From: Zerene cesonia
Lineage: Eukaryota > Arthropoda > Insecta > Lepidoptera > Pieridae
Length of the DNA: 64,000 nt
Direction: 5' to 3'
Assembly: GCF_012273895.1 (NCBI RefSeq)
Contig: NC_052119.1
Coordinates: 4,473,990 to 4,537,989, forward strand
Shown here piece by piece: positions 47,401 to 62,400 of this stretch; the stretch's first letter is position 1, and the number at the start of each line of letters is the position of its first letter. The notes below the pieces were generated by a model. The model searched no databases. It had not been told where the DNA came from and worked only from the letters and a program-made list of their open reading frames with translations. A program made the translations under genes and the position numbers.

Positions 47401-50400
47401 TTATGTTGTTGAAATAAACGATGTTCACTTGTTTAGAGGATTATTATTAGACTCATGTTCACGTCAATACATCAAACATGTTTAAATTCTCAATAAATTC
47501 ATTTTAATTACATCCTAAATTAAAATAAACGGAATATTTGGACTGCAAGTTTTTAACTTATACATATTTACCTATAAGTTGAATTTACTGGATTGTCCAA
47601 TATTGTTTGTAGAACGCATATTACAATGAAGATAAAAAATATTTTGTCCCGAAAGGTGAGCAACAGTTGCCAGTTGCCATATGAAAATAATTACCTACAT
47701 TTATAATTACGGATTGATAAGTGAATCGCATCATATTGACCCGACCTTTTTTGCGATATAAGACATTTAATGAATAGTAGTTCAAAAACATAGATAGTAT
47801 TGAACATTAAGATAATATGTATTTATAAAGTGTTGTTTCTTTTTTAATAAATTTTAATTTCCTAGCAACGTATCCGTAGAAAGACATGGAGATCGCCACT
47901 CATACTGAATCTTAATGATACCGATTAAATAACATTTCCATTTGTGTGTATTTAGTAGTGATAAGTATTTATTTTGATAGAGTGAATTATCAAAAATGTA
48001 TGTCTTTATATACATTCGGGAACGTTCTATGACTTACACATAGCAACACAATAGTAAGAGGACAATGTTCAGCAAGGATGTAAGTTAATAAAGAACCCGT
48101 TTGCAGGATGATACCGCGGTAACTAGAGCATGCCAGCTTTACACGTTATAAACGCATTATACCCACAACAAGTTTATATTGTTAAAATATTGTTTATATT
48201 TGACAAACAAGTGTGGTAGATAGTACAATCTGAATGAAAATGATATAACGTAAATTTGAATTCCAAAAACAGACGCGTTGATTGCCCTTACTTTTTTTAA
48301 TTATACGTTTTCAGTATATTTTTATTTCATTAACTATGACTTTAACATCGAGTCAGATAAGCTATGCACCTATTTAAATTTTTGAATTTATTCTTGTTTG
48401 CGATCCATCACGCTCAAACGTTGCCCCAGACATAAAACATACATTTCCCGCCAAATTCTGACAGTTACGACTGGTTAATGTCAAAATTATCAGTTTGGGG
48501 TCAATTTACGCAGACCCATCGCAAAAACGCTTTAAGTGGTAGGTTGGGGCGCGCACCCTCGCTCGCTAGTATAAATGGACTCAATTGACTTGTCAGAATT
48601 TGTGTTTGTTTAAATTGTTATATTACATCTCGTTTGTCGGAAATATGAGTAACAACTTGAACGTATCGACACGATTTAAAAATATTTGAATTAGGTAAGA
48701 AGCATTTTTTTACGATGTAACAGGAAAATGGGATGGGGAAAATTAAATATTTGTAACGAATTGTATAAAATATATACCTAACTGTTTACTAATAATATAA
48801 TTGTAACATAAAATATAATCAATCGAAATGTTTATAATTATCTAACAATAATATTTTTAAAACTCGGTTTATCACTTGTTAGTTTGCTAAAAGTTATCAA
48901 GTAGCACGGTGTAGTGTCAATACGCACATCACTGGGATGTTGGTAACATCTCTCAACAGAGGCAACGTGTGAAGGACTAACGGCATGGCAATGAATCCGT
49001 ACAATTTTACCTGCCTTTCCTTTACTTGTATATTTGTAAACACGAGTTCCTGTTGATATATGAATACGGAGAAAGTTAAGATGAGGTGATGTATAACATG
49101 TATTTTTAAACATTACTCAAACTTATTAACTTTGAGACGGATGTACGTACTTATACATAAAAAATTGAGGTAATAATGTAAGGTATTATACGACACGTTG
49201 TGTGTGTGTGTGCAGTTATGTGCTTATATCAATAAAATACATTATAGTACAATAATGTTGATTCAATGGCAATGATCCTTCGATACAAGTACGAAATCTA
49301 AACGGTTCTCCGCGGCTTTTGCTAACATGTCAAAATTGTATGCGAGAAGAAACAACAGGACGGCTTGTATTTCTCCCTTTGAAACTATAATCGTCGATAT
49401 CAATGTAAATTGCAATGAGTGGGTTGTTAACCCGTGGATCAGTGCAAAGTTCAGGAAGTTGGGTTATTAGATGGTCATCCACCATACGTCGGAGGTACGC
49501 TATGGTGCAGACGGGGGTCGCGTGAGAGTCGTCGCCGGATGGACGCAGGAAGGAAGCTACTAGTTGCCAGCTCCCCTCGGATCTATTTTAGAGTTAGTTT
49601 TCATCCCGGCAGTTTATTGAACAATCCCAGATAAAAAATCTGCAAGTATCGCGAGCAACGTTCGAGGTCGAAGATGTAATTTGAAATGAATGCGTCGATA
49701 TGTTGAGTCAGAGGAAAAAGGGTCATTGGAGTTACTTCGAACGTTGTTATTCAATGGTAGCAATGTTAACAATGAGCTCTGGGTCGAGTTTAATGAAATG
49801 TAACTGATTTATCTATCCAGCTATGAACATCAATCACCACAATTTTGTTTTATCTTCGTTATAGCTCAAATTATATATCAAATATATAACTTGCCTAAGT
49901 TAAGAATTAAATCTGATACTTTTTCAACTCGTTTTCATTTTCATTTTTTTATTGTAATCATTTTATTTATCTTTTCACAATATGTTATAATGATTGTAAT
50001 AGTAGGTATACTCAATTATATGGTACAATATTTGAATCCAGAATATCTTAATAGAAAAACGTCAGGGTTCTCACAGGAATAAAACTTTTTTTTTTTCAAT
50101 GTAGAGGAATTCAACGGACCAATTTTACCGGTTCATTGCCTATGCGTTCGGAAATGACCATATCCCTATCGGAAGTTGAGTCAAAAGTATGATATACGTG
50201 TGAAACAGTAAATATCTTCATATAATATGTATACGCTATATTAATTTTTCATCTATTTATATGAGTATATTTCGTAATGATACTGACGCTAAAATATTAT
50301 TTATTATTTTCCTATCATTTACCTTTTGCTCGTTGAAGTCTTTTAATTGATAAGCTATAAGTAATACGTTTACATTGTATTAATCCAAAAACAATTACAT

Positions 50401-53400
50401 TAAGTTAATAACAGTTAATTGGCATGTAACATATAATATAAAAGATTACAATAAATAGCTATTGACAATGATATAATTTTTTAAATGCATTCATATGAGT
50501 GACATTAATTAAATTTGACCATAAGTCAAACGAATATAAAATTATAACGTAAACGTGGGAAATAGTTGTAATATTCAAGTGGGAATCGGAAATTTGAATA
50601 ATTTATTCGTCAAGTCAGTAGAGCAAAACCATCAAAACAATGTTACAAATGCAACGGAATTGTAATGAGACCGGCCATTGGCTCTGCAGTGTTTTGTTAT
50701 GAATATTCAAAACAAACTACCATATCATAAATACTTTATCATAAAATGCTGGGAACAATACCTGTTCACTCGAAATATATGCGTGATACCTTATTAATTC
50801 AATATTACGGTAGGCGCGTACCTAGCGTATATATTATACATATCAACGATAGGCTGAGAACATTTTGAATTAATGTAATATGGTAGTTGACGTGATTTGT
50901 ACGTCATGTTTGCTTTATCTATTGTACTACTGGCTGCTTACTCTATTTCTGGTTAAGATGTCATTTGTAATTTAGAAATGCAAAAAATCATTTTTACGAT
51001 TAGCATAAATCCAAGTGGATGCAAACCAAATCAAGCAAATGCGTTTAGCCGTAATATAAAACATAAATACAGCGTACTATAGATACATATATGTATACAG
51101 ATTTAGTCATTTATGTGGATTTATGAGACTTTTCTTTTAGCGAAATCAATAAACATTGGCCTGCTATTAAATTGTTATAAGCATGTATTAAAACATTTTA
51201 ATAATGAAAAGATGAGTTGACTTGAGAATCTGGAGTAGCTTTGTCTGAATAAATGTTATACTATTTTTAAATTCTTTATATTCAAAACACATAACTTGTG
51301 TGGCTATTATAATACTTAAAAAAATAAATGGATGTTTGATACTGCATGCAATACTGGAGTCTAAAAATTTAAGGAAGCAATTTATGAATATACCAAACTT
51401 TCATCTATCTGTAAGAACTTACCACTATTTGTATCTCTTGTAGTCTATTAATAAAGTTGACATAATAATTTCACATGAGAACTTTCATAAGAAAGGGTCT
51501 AATGGAGCGTTTATCGCGGCCCAGCAATTGGAATGGCTAATTGAGATATGCGTGTTCTTATAAACTTGTCTCGGCCCTTTCATTAACTCGTAATCATTCG
51601 TTAGCTTTGTTTATTCAAGCTTTAAGATTTTTCTCCACTATAACTAGAAAGGAGGAAATCCTGCTTAAAATCGAATTAACTAGAAATTAAATGGTTAGTT
51701 TAATAACTTCAGCGTAGGAATGTAGCATCAACTGCTTAATTTTATACAAGCAATAAAGAAAGGTCATTAGGTTCTTAAGAAAATACTTATTAGGTAAGTT
51801 TAAATTGCTCCAAGTTTAAATATTAAAAAGTACAGCGAAACGACTTTTATTCTTGATTCAAAATTTTTTATTGAAGCGACATGATGTACATAATGTTATG
51901 CTATTAATATGAATGAATAGACAGACGGCTTAATTCAAATTAAACGACTTGCTCTAATATTGCTATAGGCAATTTAGATTAGGGCTATATCTAGACAAAG
52001 ATGAAGGCGTAGGCATTTCCTTGTTAAAATTAAAGTCTTAATAATGAGACGTGTTAATTAAAGCTTATAAGCAGGTGCATGAATGAATAAAAAGACGAAT
52101 CTATTATTAGATTACATTATAAATAGCCTGGGTTCTTTAGTACAAACATACCTTCTGTTCGTATATTTGCAAAAGCATGGCACATAGTGCGACTTTATAT
52201 ATACTTAATACACAAATACAGTTTTACACAAAAACTTAAACGAAAAGCATAGAGATATACAGTTAAAATTAGCTAGTAGAGCATATGTGTAAATGTATTT
52301 AATTAATTAGAAAATAAATTTTGTACATGAAATGTAGGTACCGTTTTAGGATTTTTGTTAATTCACTATATCGTAGAAATAATCATATTCTAAACCAAAA
52401 ACAATAATATAAAATATGATGTTATAACTTGTTACATTAATAAAGAACTGCATTCAGAAGCGTCGACCGCTAATTCCTATTTCCTCATTAGGTGAACCAC
52501 TCTCATGCGCGTGGCCATTCAACGTTTCAAACCTCCCCCTCCACGGCCCAACCCTGTCCCCACCCCTTGCCCTTTAAACGTAACCGCGTTCATCCGTCGA
52601 GCGAAATTGTCGCAAGTGCACTTAAGCATGGAGTGTTTTGATTTATTGCCCATTTATTGGACTCTCAACGGCTACACTGACGAACAGAAATAGAATGATG
52701 CGTCGACGCCTTCAATGAGCCTATAATCATCGAGTTAAGTCCTTTTATACTCCTTCAATATAGCCATTTTATGGCAAGAGTGCGCTGTATTATAAACGAC
52801 AAAATAGATAAGTCTATTTCTTAAAGTCAAAACATTTCTCATATCATTATTCTAAGTTTTATTCAATTTAACGATTATATTTAAATTTAATATCATATCA
52901 GCTGCTTTCGTCATTCAAGGGTATTTACGTTTTGCACTTGATTGATGTTCAAATTGATACAAATAAAAGAACATTCACATTGCCTTTTAGAGGCTAGCAT
53001 AGTATCACACTAGAGTTAGAGTGCTCTCGAAAGCAAGAGTGGGGCGGGAAACATGACGGTGGGTCCCAATTTGTCCTTATATTATCCAATTGCCGGAGTC
53101 AAGCGGTTGGCGTGGGCTAGCGCGTGACCTGGACACATTTTACATTTAAATCTCTGTTTAATTCGCTCGATGGATCCTACATACACACGCTATAGAATAG
53201 ACTTATGTGAGAGAATTAGAGACGTTTACGTAGGTTGTGAGCATTGCACTCAATTTAATATCAAAAAAGAGATACTAGTATATGTACACAACTTTAACCT
53301 CGATTGAAACAAAATTCTGTACGTTTCTTATCTTCTTTTGTTTTAACTAATAAAAGTTACAACAAGCTACATGCATATTACATTTAAGTTTTAACATATG

Positions 53401-56400
53401 CTTTAAATCTGAGCTGCCTATCATTTAATATGCGATCAACCGATTAGTAATAAAATTCCTGGTATTATTTATGGTTACACGCGTTTCATACAGAACGTAC
53501 AGATGATAGACGCGTGTAATTAAATATATAATATGGGTTACAGTATCTTAAAGTTTATCACGGGTCAATAACGAATACAGTTAGAAAAACAGATTTATCG
53601 TTACTTATCCCCCCGGCGCCTATTTACAAATCGGTTTTGATAATAATGTATCAGCAACACTTCGCAACGTGGATATCACTGTTGCATGCCTAACTGATGT
53701 GTACTGTCACTTTACCTATTTAATTTTAATATTAATATGTAGATAGGATTAGATAAAACATACACATGTCATAGTCTCTGCTTGTAGGCATGGGAATATA
53801 TGGGAGAAATCTGTAATGGGATTGGGAATGATTACATGAAGCTGAAGCTTGTTTGACCGCGCTAATGTCAAGAATACTGGATTGATTCCAAAAAATTTTT
53901 CACTATAGTGAAAGCGGCGTGTTATAGGTATGTATGTATTACGGGCGAAGCCGGGCGGACTTTTTGTTTTAACGGATATATCAAGTCTCTTATCGAGTTG
54001 ACAGGATACAGTAACTGAAACCTCAATCATACCTTATGATTAAGCATACCAAAGCATGGTAGAGTGCTTTCACATCGCCCTGCATCCGGCGCGCTCCCAA
54101 TTGGACTTCCGAGCTGGTTTCCGAAATCGTTCCAACAATTAACTACAACGACAATTTTAATGACTCTAAAGGGAGCAACTATTGTTTTGTTATTATTAGG
54201 GCACGAGACAGGATGCTGCTTAATTAGACGATAATGTACTTATATGTTTTATGGTCTTCACTAATCGTATGTTTAAAATTATTTCTTAAAATTGTTTGAC
54301 TTTCTTCTTTATATCATTTTTTGAGCTAAGCTTGGGGTGGAGCCGTTAATTAAGAAAAGAAGAGATAAGTTTGTAATTAGGATTAAAATAAAATTCGGTA
54401 ATTGAAAATGAATGTAATAATTTTTTACGTCCTTGAAAACGCGGGCTATTACAAATTGTGCTAAATTGGATTTGACATGTATGTTAATATTCCGTTATAT
54501 GAATGGAGTTCTTCCGTTGGCATCAATAAATGTTTGGAGGGTTTGTTAGGCGTGGTGTTGTGACAAGCGGCATCAATGGCGGAAGGACCATGTTAGCTGT
54601 AAATTATCACTGACGGTTTTGGTATTTATTCTCTTTGTGCACAAATTTCTAAGATCCCCATTTTGAACACTTAATAATGTAATACCCAACTAATAACCTG
54701 TTATCCGCAAAAAATGTTTTCGAATTAGAATAATTTTCAATACACAATAATAATTTCCTATATTTATTGCTATTTTATAATATAATATACTTATATAATT
54801 ATATTTACCCACTATGTATTTCTACTGTGAATTTCTCACTCTACATGGATAATACAGGAACTGTAGACAGAAATAACGTTAACAATGCTAGTTCATTAAT
54901 AAAAAAGTTAGAAGTCGAACGCAGACTGTTAAAATTGTGTATAAATGGTACAACAATGTTCGCACACTAATTGCCGGCTCATCTCGCGTGGCTCGTGGTG
55001 ATGAATCAGGTGCCCCAGATCACTGATGAATGTGCGTTCGAGGTCTCGACCCAGGGAATTGCGCCCGAAACAAAATGCACTGATAGTTGACAACTCATTT
55101 GTTAATTGGATCGCGTTATAATTGCTGCGTTGGAGTATTATGAATCCCGAGGATGGACATGGTGTTAACTTCAGTGTGTAATAAAATTGCAAGCTATATA
55201 TTGGTATTGCGAAAATTACAAGGATATTAAAATAATTTGGAAATCGTCGGCTTTGATGCGTTTAACTACAAAGTAACTAATCTTGTTTGAAACATATTTC
55301 ACATAAATTATTGAAGTACATTTGCGGTTTTACGCAATAGAATATGTTTATTATATGTATGTTTACGGTATGTTATGACATTATCAACAAATTATGCGAT
55401 GACATAAGCTGATAACTTCATTAAAAGAATGGAGGACGCTCACTGTGATCCTAATAAAATTATGGATGTATACAATTAGACTCAACGTCATGGAGTACTT
55501 AATGAGATACCGCTGCGTTGATATTTATTTATGAATCCCTAATTTTTACACTATTTAAATATTATTGATACCAAACTCCATGTTTTCATTTCTTGAGAAT
55601 ATTCTTAAACAGAAGAGGGTGGTTCGTGTAATGTCAAGACACCTGCGTTAACTAAATCACCACCCGTAAAGGTCGTTTCTCAACCGTAAAAGTCCGTTAC
55701 AAACGTGTATACGGCTTCTCACGAGCCTTAAATAGTTTATTTTTAGGATACGTTAAAAAATTGACAGGCAGTAGCAATGACATTCCACGTTCAACCACTC
55801 GAGTTTCGAGTACAACGTCTGTGAATGATTATACGTATAGCTATTCAAGAACATGTGCGCATATGGTGTAAACAAATGCGAAATCCATTCCTCTTCGTTT
55901 TTGAAACGAGTGTAAACAAAGCATTGACGACCTATATTTATAGTTACAAAACGCACTTATAATACAATCGGACAATAGGATTATATGACAAAATTTCTAT
56001 TATAGTAACTATGGGTGGTTTAATTGTATTAGCGCCCGTACATTTTGTAGTTAAATTAATGTTAATTTTGTTACGGTAAACACGGCATGTCATTGTCTAT
56101 CATGTCATCACTAATTGAAAAATGTATAATTTTGTTATGGTTAATTAAAAGTGTAAATATGTTAATGGTGATGTACCACATCACATCTCAATTCTATAAA
56201 ACATCTTGACGTAACATATCTAATGTTATTAAATGGAGTTTACCCCTTTCACTAGCTGTTATACGCTTTTTAAACTTCGTCTATTTCAAACCAGTTATTT
56301 CACGCTTGATAGACCTTATTAGTAACAGTATCCTTTATAATTACAGTGCAGAATAGGATGCGGTCTTTGGTTGGAAGGATTAGAAATATCTTGCCAAACG

Positions 56401-59400
56401 GCTTGTGTGAGTATTTACTTTTTTGTGAGCTTATATTATTATAATTTTCTTTGGAATATTTATTTACAAACTGATTATTTAACAGAATGTCACTTCGGAG
56501 ATGGCGCTTTCCAGGGAGCTATATTGTGTTATGGGATGCAATGAAGCTCTCAATACGTATTTTCAAATGATACGAGGTGTGTACCAAATACAATATTTAA
56601 CTGATTTTTAAGAAAAATATTATGTACTACATTTTATCATCAATTAACCATTCTATATGTATTCCACAGATCTTATAGGCACGCCTCCTGCACCAGCTCT
56701 AGTTGCCGATAGTTTAACAGCGACATCTCTCTCTCTTGTTTGGGAGGCACCAAATCTTGGCAACCTGAGCTACCTTGTACAATGGCGATACGAAGAGCTT
56801 CCTGGCAGTTGGCAATACTATTCTAATTCCAGTCGTTCCGATAAGTCCATTATAAATGTTGAGAATTTACGACCTTATACGAAATATCGGGTAAATATTT
56901 TTTCTTCAACTTTTACTTTCGTATACTTTTATTCCATAAATATTAAATTGCTACAGATAAAATAAGAAATTTATCAATTGAAATAATGGATTGATAGAAC
57001 TTCTTAAAATATAATTCACACGTTTAATATGTATAACAATTACTTACCACTAGATTAGTTTTATCATTATCTACACAAAAAACACGCCGAAAGTGTTTAC
57101 AGTTCAATTTCATTTATTTCAGTTTCGAGTCGCAATTTTCCTATCGGGTCGCAGTAGTGCCGGCGAGCCAGTATACTCATCGCCCTCTGTAGTCATATCG
57201 ACTCTAGAGAGTGGTAAACCCAGCTCTGCGCCCACTGCACTTAGAGCCGCGGCTCCGGATCCGAGCCGGGTTGCAATATCCTGGGAGCCGGGACCTTTTC
57301 CTAATGGACCTTTGATATCCTATGTACTGAGGCTCGCCGATACTCAGCCGAATACGGACGTATTAGAGGTTCGGTTTTGCGATTATTTCATTAGACTTAG
57401 AGCCAAACATTTAATTTAACAATCCACTATATAATAATAATATTTTTATTTCCAGATATTCATCCATATTTGTCTTAGTATACATTAATCTTTTTACAGG
57501 ACATGCCGGCATCAAACAAAACGCTGTTTTACATGTTTCAAAATTTAGCCCCCGCGCGGGAGTATGAAGTATCTGTAGCGATGCGAAATGCAGTGGGTGA
57601 AGGACCTAGGGCCTATGTCCGAATATCAACCCCACCTCTACCTACATGTAAGTACTACCTAAATACAAAGGCTGCATTTCGAAAAAATAAAAATAAAAAA
57701 TATGTATTTTTAAGTTGTTTCCTATCACAACACAGATCATTAATATACTGGAAATAACATTCGATGAGCTTATATTTAGCCTATACTTATTACGTAGTCA
57801 ATCAAATACCTTTTGTTATAAATATTATTTTTTCATATTTTAAGCCATACCCACTCAACAACCGGTTCTCATTTTGGGAGGAGAGCATAATATACTGGCA
57901 GCTTCTGCAAATGACATGCTATCTGACCCTATAGAACTATATAGCACGGATCATAATATAACAGGTAACGATTTGTAATGTATTAGCTTACACTATCTTG
58001 AAATAACAAGAGGTTTTCTTATTGTTTATTGTCTTTTTTTTTGTTTTTGTTCTAGGCGTGGGTGTTGATATCTCAAGCAATTCTCTGTTCATATCTGTGT
58101 CTAACGGGTATGTTTATAGAAGTTCTCTATCGAAAAAGAATGTACCAGAAGCAATTTTGACACCAGATACCATATCGTACAAACCTCTTGATCTGTCTGT
58201 AGACTGGTTGAATAAACATTTGTATATACTTGGTGAAGTTTACCACAAAAACGAAGGAAGTTTGAATAACGCGAGTATGTACCCAAGTTGGGAAATATCG
58301 CGTTGTGATTTCGATGGAAAAAATAAAATGTTTACATTGGCTGGATTCCATTCGCGCCCTATTCATTTTGAAGTAGACGCTTACAATGGGTAAGAAAAAA
58401 CATATCATATTCATCCTTATAATGGTATTTAATAAAGAGTTCAATATTTTTTACTCATTATCTATTTGCTGCATAAACCATAACTTTATTATCAATTACC
58501 TACAGTCAACATGTCAAGTCACATTAAGAAAAAATGTATTGTAGGTTTTTGATTTGACTGATATTAATAACTCTTTACAGATATCTGTTTTGGGCGCTCC
58601 GTGGTATAGAGCGGGGTGGTCTATATCGAATCGATTTAGCAAATATCTTAAACGGAGTACGGTACGAAGCTTCGCCAGAACTCATAGTGCGAGATGCTCA
58701 TCTAGGAGCTTTTACCGTAGACCACGCTGATTTTAGATTACTGGTTGCTCATTTGCGTCGAAATACAGTGCTGGCAGTTTCTTTAGATGGGTTTGTATTA
58801 CAGCTAATTTATAACAGAAAATATATCACACATCCGCAATAATGTTTCATTTGTAAAGATGCAATATGTGTGGTAATTCATAGAAAATTCTTAGAAAATA
58901 CTCACGAATACATGATATAATTTTTCTATTAAGATAAAACACGTGTAACAATTTAATCAGATACGCAATAACGTGACGGCTAAATAATTGAGTAAATTTT
59001 TATTTTAGGCGCGAAGTAACCGACTTTCGTAGCAACACACAAACACCAATGTTTTTCTCGCCGCGGTCAATCGCGTACGCCAACGGGTTATTCTACTGGA
59101 CGAACGGCAAAGAAATGCTCACCGAAGAGTATCACGCGAAAAGCGACAGTTACTTCCACAACGAGTATCCCGTAGCGTACAACACCAAGAACATCGCGAC
59201 GAGACAAGTGCTAGTTGCTTTACGGAGTTGTCAACCCATACCAGTGCCGGTCAATCCACCGTTGGGTGTTCAGAGTGTGATGGGAATCAGTCGCGCGAAG
59301 GTGTCCTGGTCTCCGCCACATTTGCTGGGCCACCAGGGGAGTGGCGCGTGGCAGCAGTGGACCTTCCACTTGCAGTTGACGCATGTGGGCACGGGGGAAA

Positions 59401-62400
59401 CTATTGATATGTACGTTATTTGAAATTATGTTAAGCCGCTTTTTTCGTAATAACTCTTATATGTTAGATGATTTAATAGATTGTAATTGAAGTTGAACCA
59501 GAATGCAATAAAAATATGTAAAAAAAATGAATTATAGGCTACAGTATATTTATAAATTATTTCAGAAAAAACATTAAGGAATCTACGCGTATCGTTGAAA
59601 ATATCGAACAGGACACGGAATATGTGGTCAGAGTTGCAGCAGTGACACAATCTGGTTCAGGTAAGGATCTTAATTATTGTCAATAATCTAAAATTTAAAC
59701 ACATGAATTTTCTGATATCAACGGAATATGTTGTGTTTCAGGTCCGTGGTCTTCAGAATTTGTGGGAAAGACTTTGAAATCTACACCGACTACTTTACAA
59801 AGCACTTTATTGTGGTCAGGTCCTGATGGACTTTTGCAGACAGATTTAACCGGAGATAATTTACAAACTTTAATTCATCGGTATGTTAAATATGTATGAT
59901 AGTTACATCGATCGAAATTGGTGCCCTTTTTTTATTTGTTTTTTTTCCACAGACGAGATCTCGAAAATCTAAAGATTATTGATATATCTTGGTATCGGGA
60001 TAAACTTTATCTGGTTACAAATGCTTCCACTGTGATGTGGTATAACACGACGACACGCAAAAGAGACTTTATGCCCAATATGGAGAACGTTGGCAGTTTG
60101 GCTGTGGACTGGGTTGGCAAAAAGATTTATTGGTCTAATCCTAAACAGCAGTTGGTAAGTGAAAAAAATAAAATATTAAGAGAGCTGTATTTAATACGAG
60201 TTGAGAGTTAGAGTTAATATGCTAAAATCCAATGTATTCTGAAAAGCAGCTAAGCCTACATGCACAAGCATACATGTACACAAGCAATACAGCCGTGAGA
60301 ATATATATCATTACCGTTGAATTGTTTTATTAAAAAAAAAAATATAAGTGTTTCCGATAGATATGATAATTTATGTAAGATTTTTTTTAAAGATAACACG
60401 TGGTAATTTCGACGGGAGTAACAGGGAGCCAGTGCCCATAGTTACTGTTGCGAAAGAGCTTACAATAGATTCCCTGGGAGCGTACATATACTGGAACACA
60501 GGACACGCGGTCGAGGCTGCTAGGCTTAATGGCGAAAATAAACTGATTTACTATCCAGCACAACTATTTAGCGGAAAGCAAGGTTTGTAAAAATTTACAA
60601 TTTTTACTTTAAATTGTTGATGATGACAATTTATTTAGTGTAATTTACAAAAAAATTGTTGTTGAAAGAGTAAAATTATAAAATTATATCATATCTCGTG
60701 TTAGAATTCACTATGAACAGAATCTATACTAATATTATAAAGATGAAAAGTTTGTTTGCTTGTTTGTTTGAATGCACTAATCTCAGGAACTAGTGGTCCG
60801 ATTTGAAAAATTCTTGTTTAATAACCCATTTATTGAGGAATGCTATAGGCTATATATGTATCACGGGCGAAGCCGGGGCGGACCGCTAATTATAAGTAAT
60901 ATAAAAAAATATTGTGTCTTTTTAGTGATGGGTCTCACGGCAGATTTAGAAAATAAATGGCTCTACTGGCTTGTGAGGAGTTATGATGGTTCTGAACTGC
61001 ATAGAGCGTTGACAGCTGATAGAATTGCTCCCGGAGTCAGCGAGGTAAGCTCTCATGGACTATTCGACCACAGTCATAACACACAACAGCAACCCAAATA
61101 TACATATATGTATTTTTTTCTCGTTAAATTGTGGTGTCTTGCTTATGCTTTTCTTATTTTCATCTTTATGATGTTCAGTGTTGTTGACTTTTTTGTAAGT
61201 TGTTGTGTATGTTCTTGCGTGTGAATAAATGTTTATCTATGTTTATATCTATGTCTATGTCCAGTAAAAGAACTCAGATAGAGGATCTGAAACAATGTCT
61301 TAGTGGTATTTTTTAAGTTCTAACCAGTATATTATTTGAAGAGAATCCCTAGCATTGTTTGACACGAACTTCATCTGATTCACTCCTCAGATATCCGGAA
61401 CGCTAGTTAGCCGTCTATCCGGCACGGCGACACTGGGCCCGCTGTGCTACTTCAGCGGGCGCCTGGTGTGGGTGCAGGATGCATCCCGGGCCGTCGTGTC
61501 CGACCTCGCGGGGAAGTATACCGCTGAGCTCATACCCAGGGTACACGTCATTGCTGTACGGGATCCGACACTGCATCATGGGAGTGGTGAGTGGTCGATA
61601 TTGCTAGTGCGTGCGTTCCACAAGTTTTCAGTGGAAGGCAAGGGCAATATTGTGAACCATAAATCGTTATAAATAAATAGATAAAAATACTCCTAACTGA
61701 TTTTTCTACTAATCTCAATACAAAAAAAGCTTTTAATTTAAAAAGAAAATATGCTGATTTCTATTTGTGTTATTTGCAGAATCAATCATTGCGATACCAG
61801 AGACGATAAATTCATCGTCAATCGCCGTGGAAGGGGAATGGGATAAATTCAACGTGACTTGGGCTCCAGCCACGAGGGTTAACGTGAACAATAGCCGCGT
61901 TTACTATGACGTCAGCTTGCAGTTCCCGGGACAGTTCAAAATTGAGGTAAACATTTAATGTTTTATAATGCATTATTAGGACCAAGTGAAAAAGTGATGA
62001 TGTAAATCTGATTTCGCTGAAAGTGTAAAATATATAACAAAGTGCAAATGAGCGGTGGTGACCAGTCTAAGTTTGTACGTAATTGATACGCTCGTAAATC
62101 TCGTAAAAATATTTTTTTTTTTAACTTTAATTTTTCCTAATAAAACGATTTGTAGTCCTTACGAATCCTTACTTTTTTAATGGTACCTACTTTTTATCTT
62201 TAAAAATGTATGTATATTCAGAAAACAGTAGAGGAGCCGTGGGTGGGCGTACGGTCGCGGCGCATCGAGCCGTACAGCGCGGTGGAGGTGTCGGTGCGCG
62301 CGCACACGCAGTGGGGCGGCGGCGCGGCGGGGCGCGCGCGGGCCCGCTCGCCGCAGGCGCCGCCCGCCGCGCCCACCGCGCCCAGGCTCTACGTGCAGCC

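Larger units (their letters stand above)
46345..56346 (+). other. Sevenless intron 2 (10 kb)
   Basis: Lies between two 60-base, phase-0 exons encoding parts of the cysteine-rich head. It is mostly AT-rich, with islands of higher GC and complexity at about 48420-48600, 49430-49590, 52490-52720, 53030-53160, 54050-54180 and 54930-55150. These could be regulatory elements or foreign fragments. A repeat scrap ('attacgggcgaagccgggcgg') is at about 53938. I support no RNA gene here. Confidence 0.6.

Noticed and set aside
52505..52693. 62-codon frame starting MRVAIQRFKPPPPRPNP
   Set aside because: Pro-rich start from C-rich DNA and no continuation. More likely a conserved non-coding island in sevenless intron 2.
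54929..55192. 87-codon minus-strand frame in sevenless intron 2
   Set aside because: No recognisable family or splice partners. It is kept only as a GC-richer island that might be regulatory.
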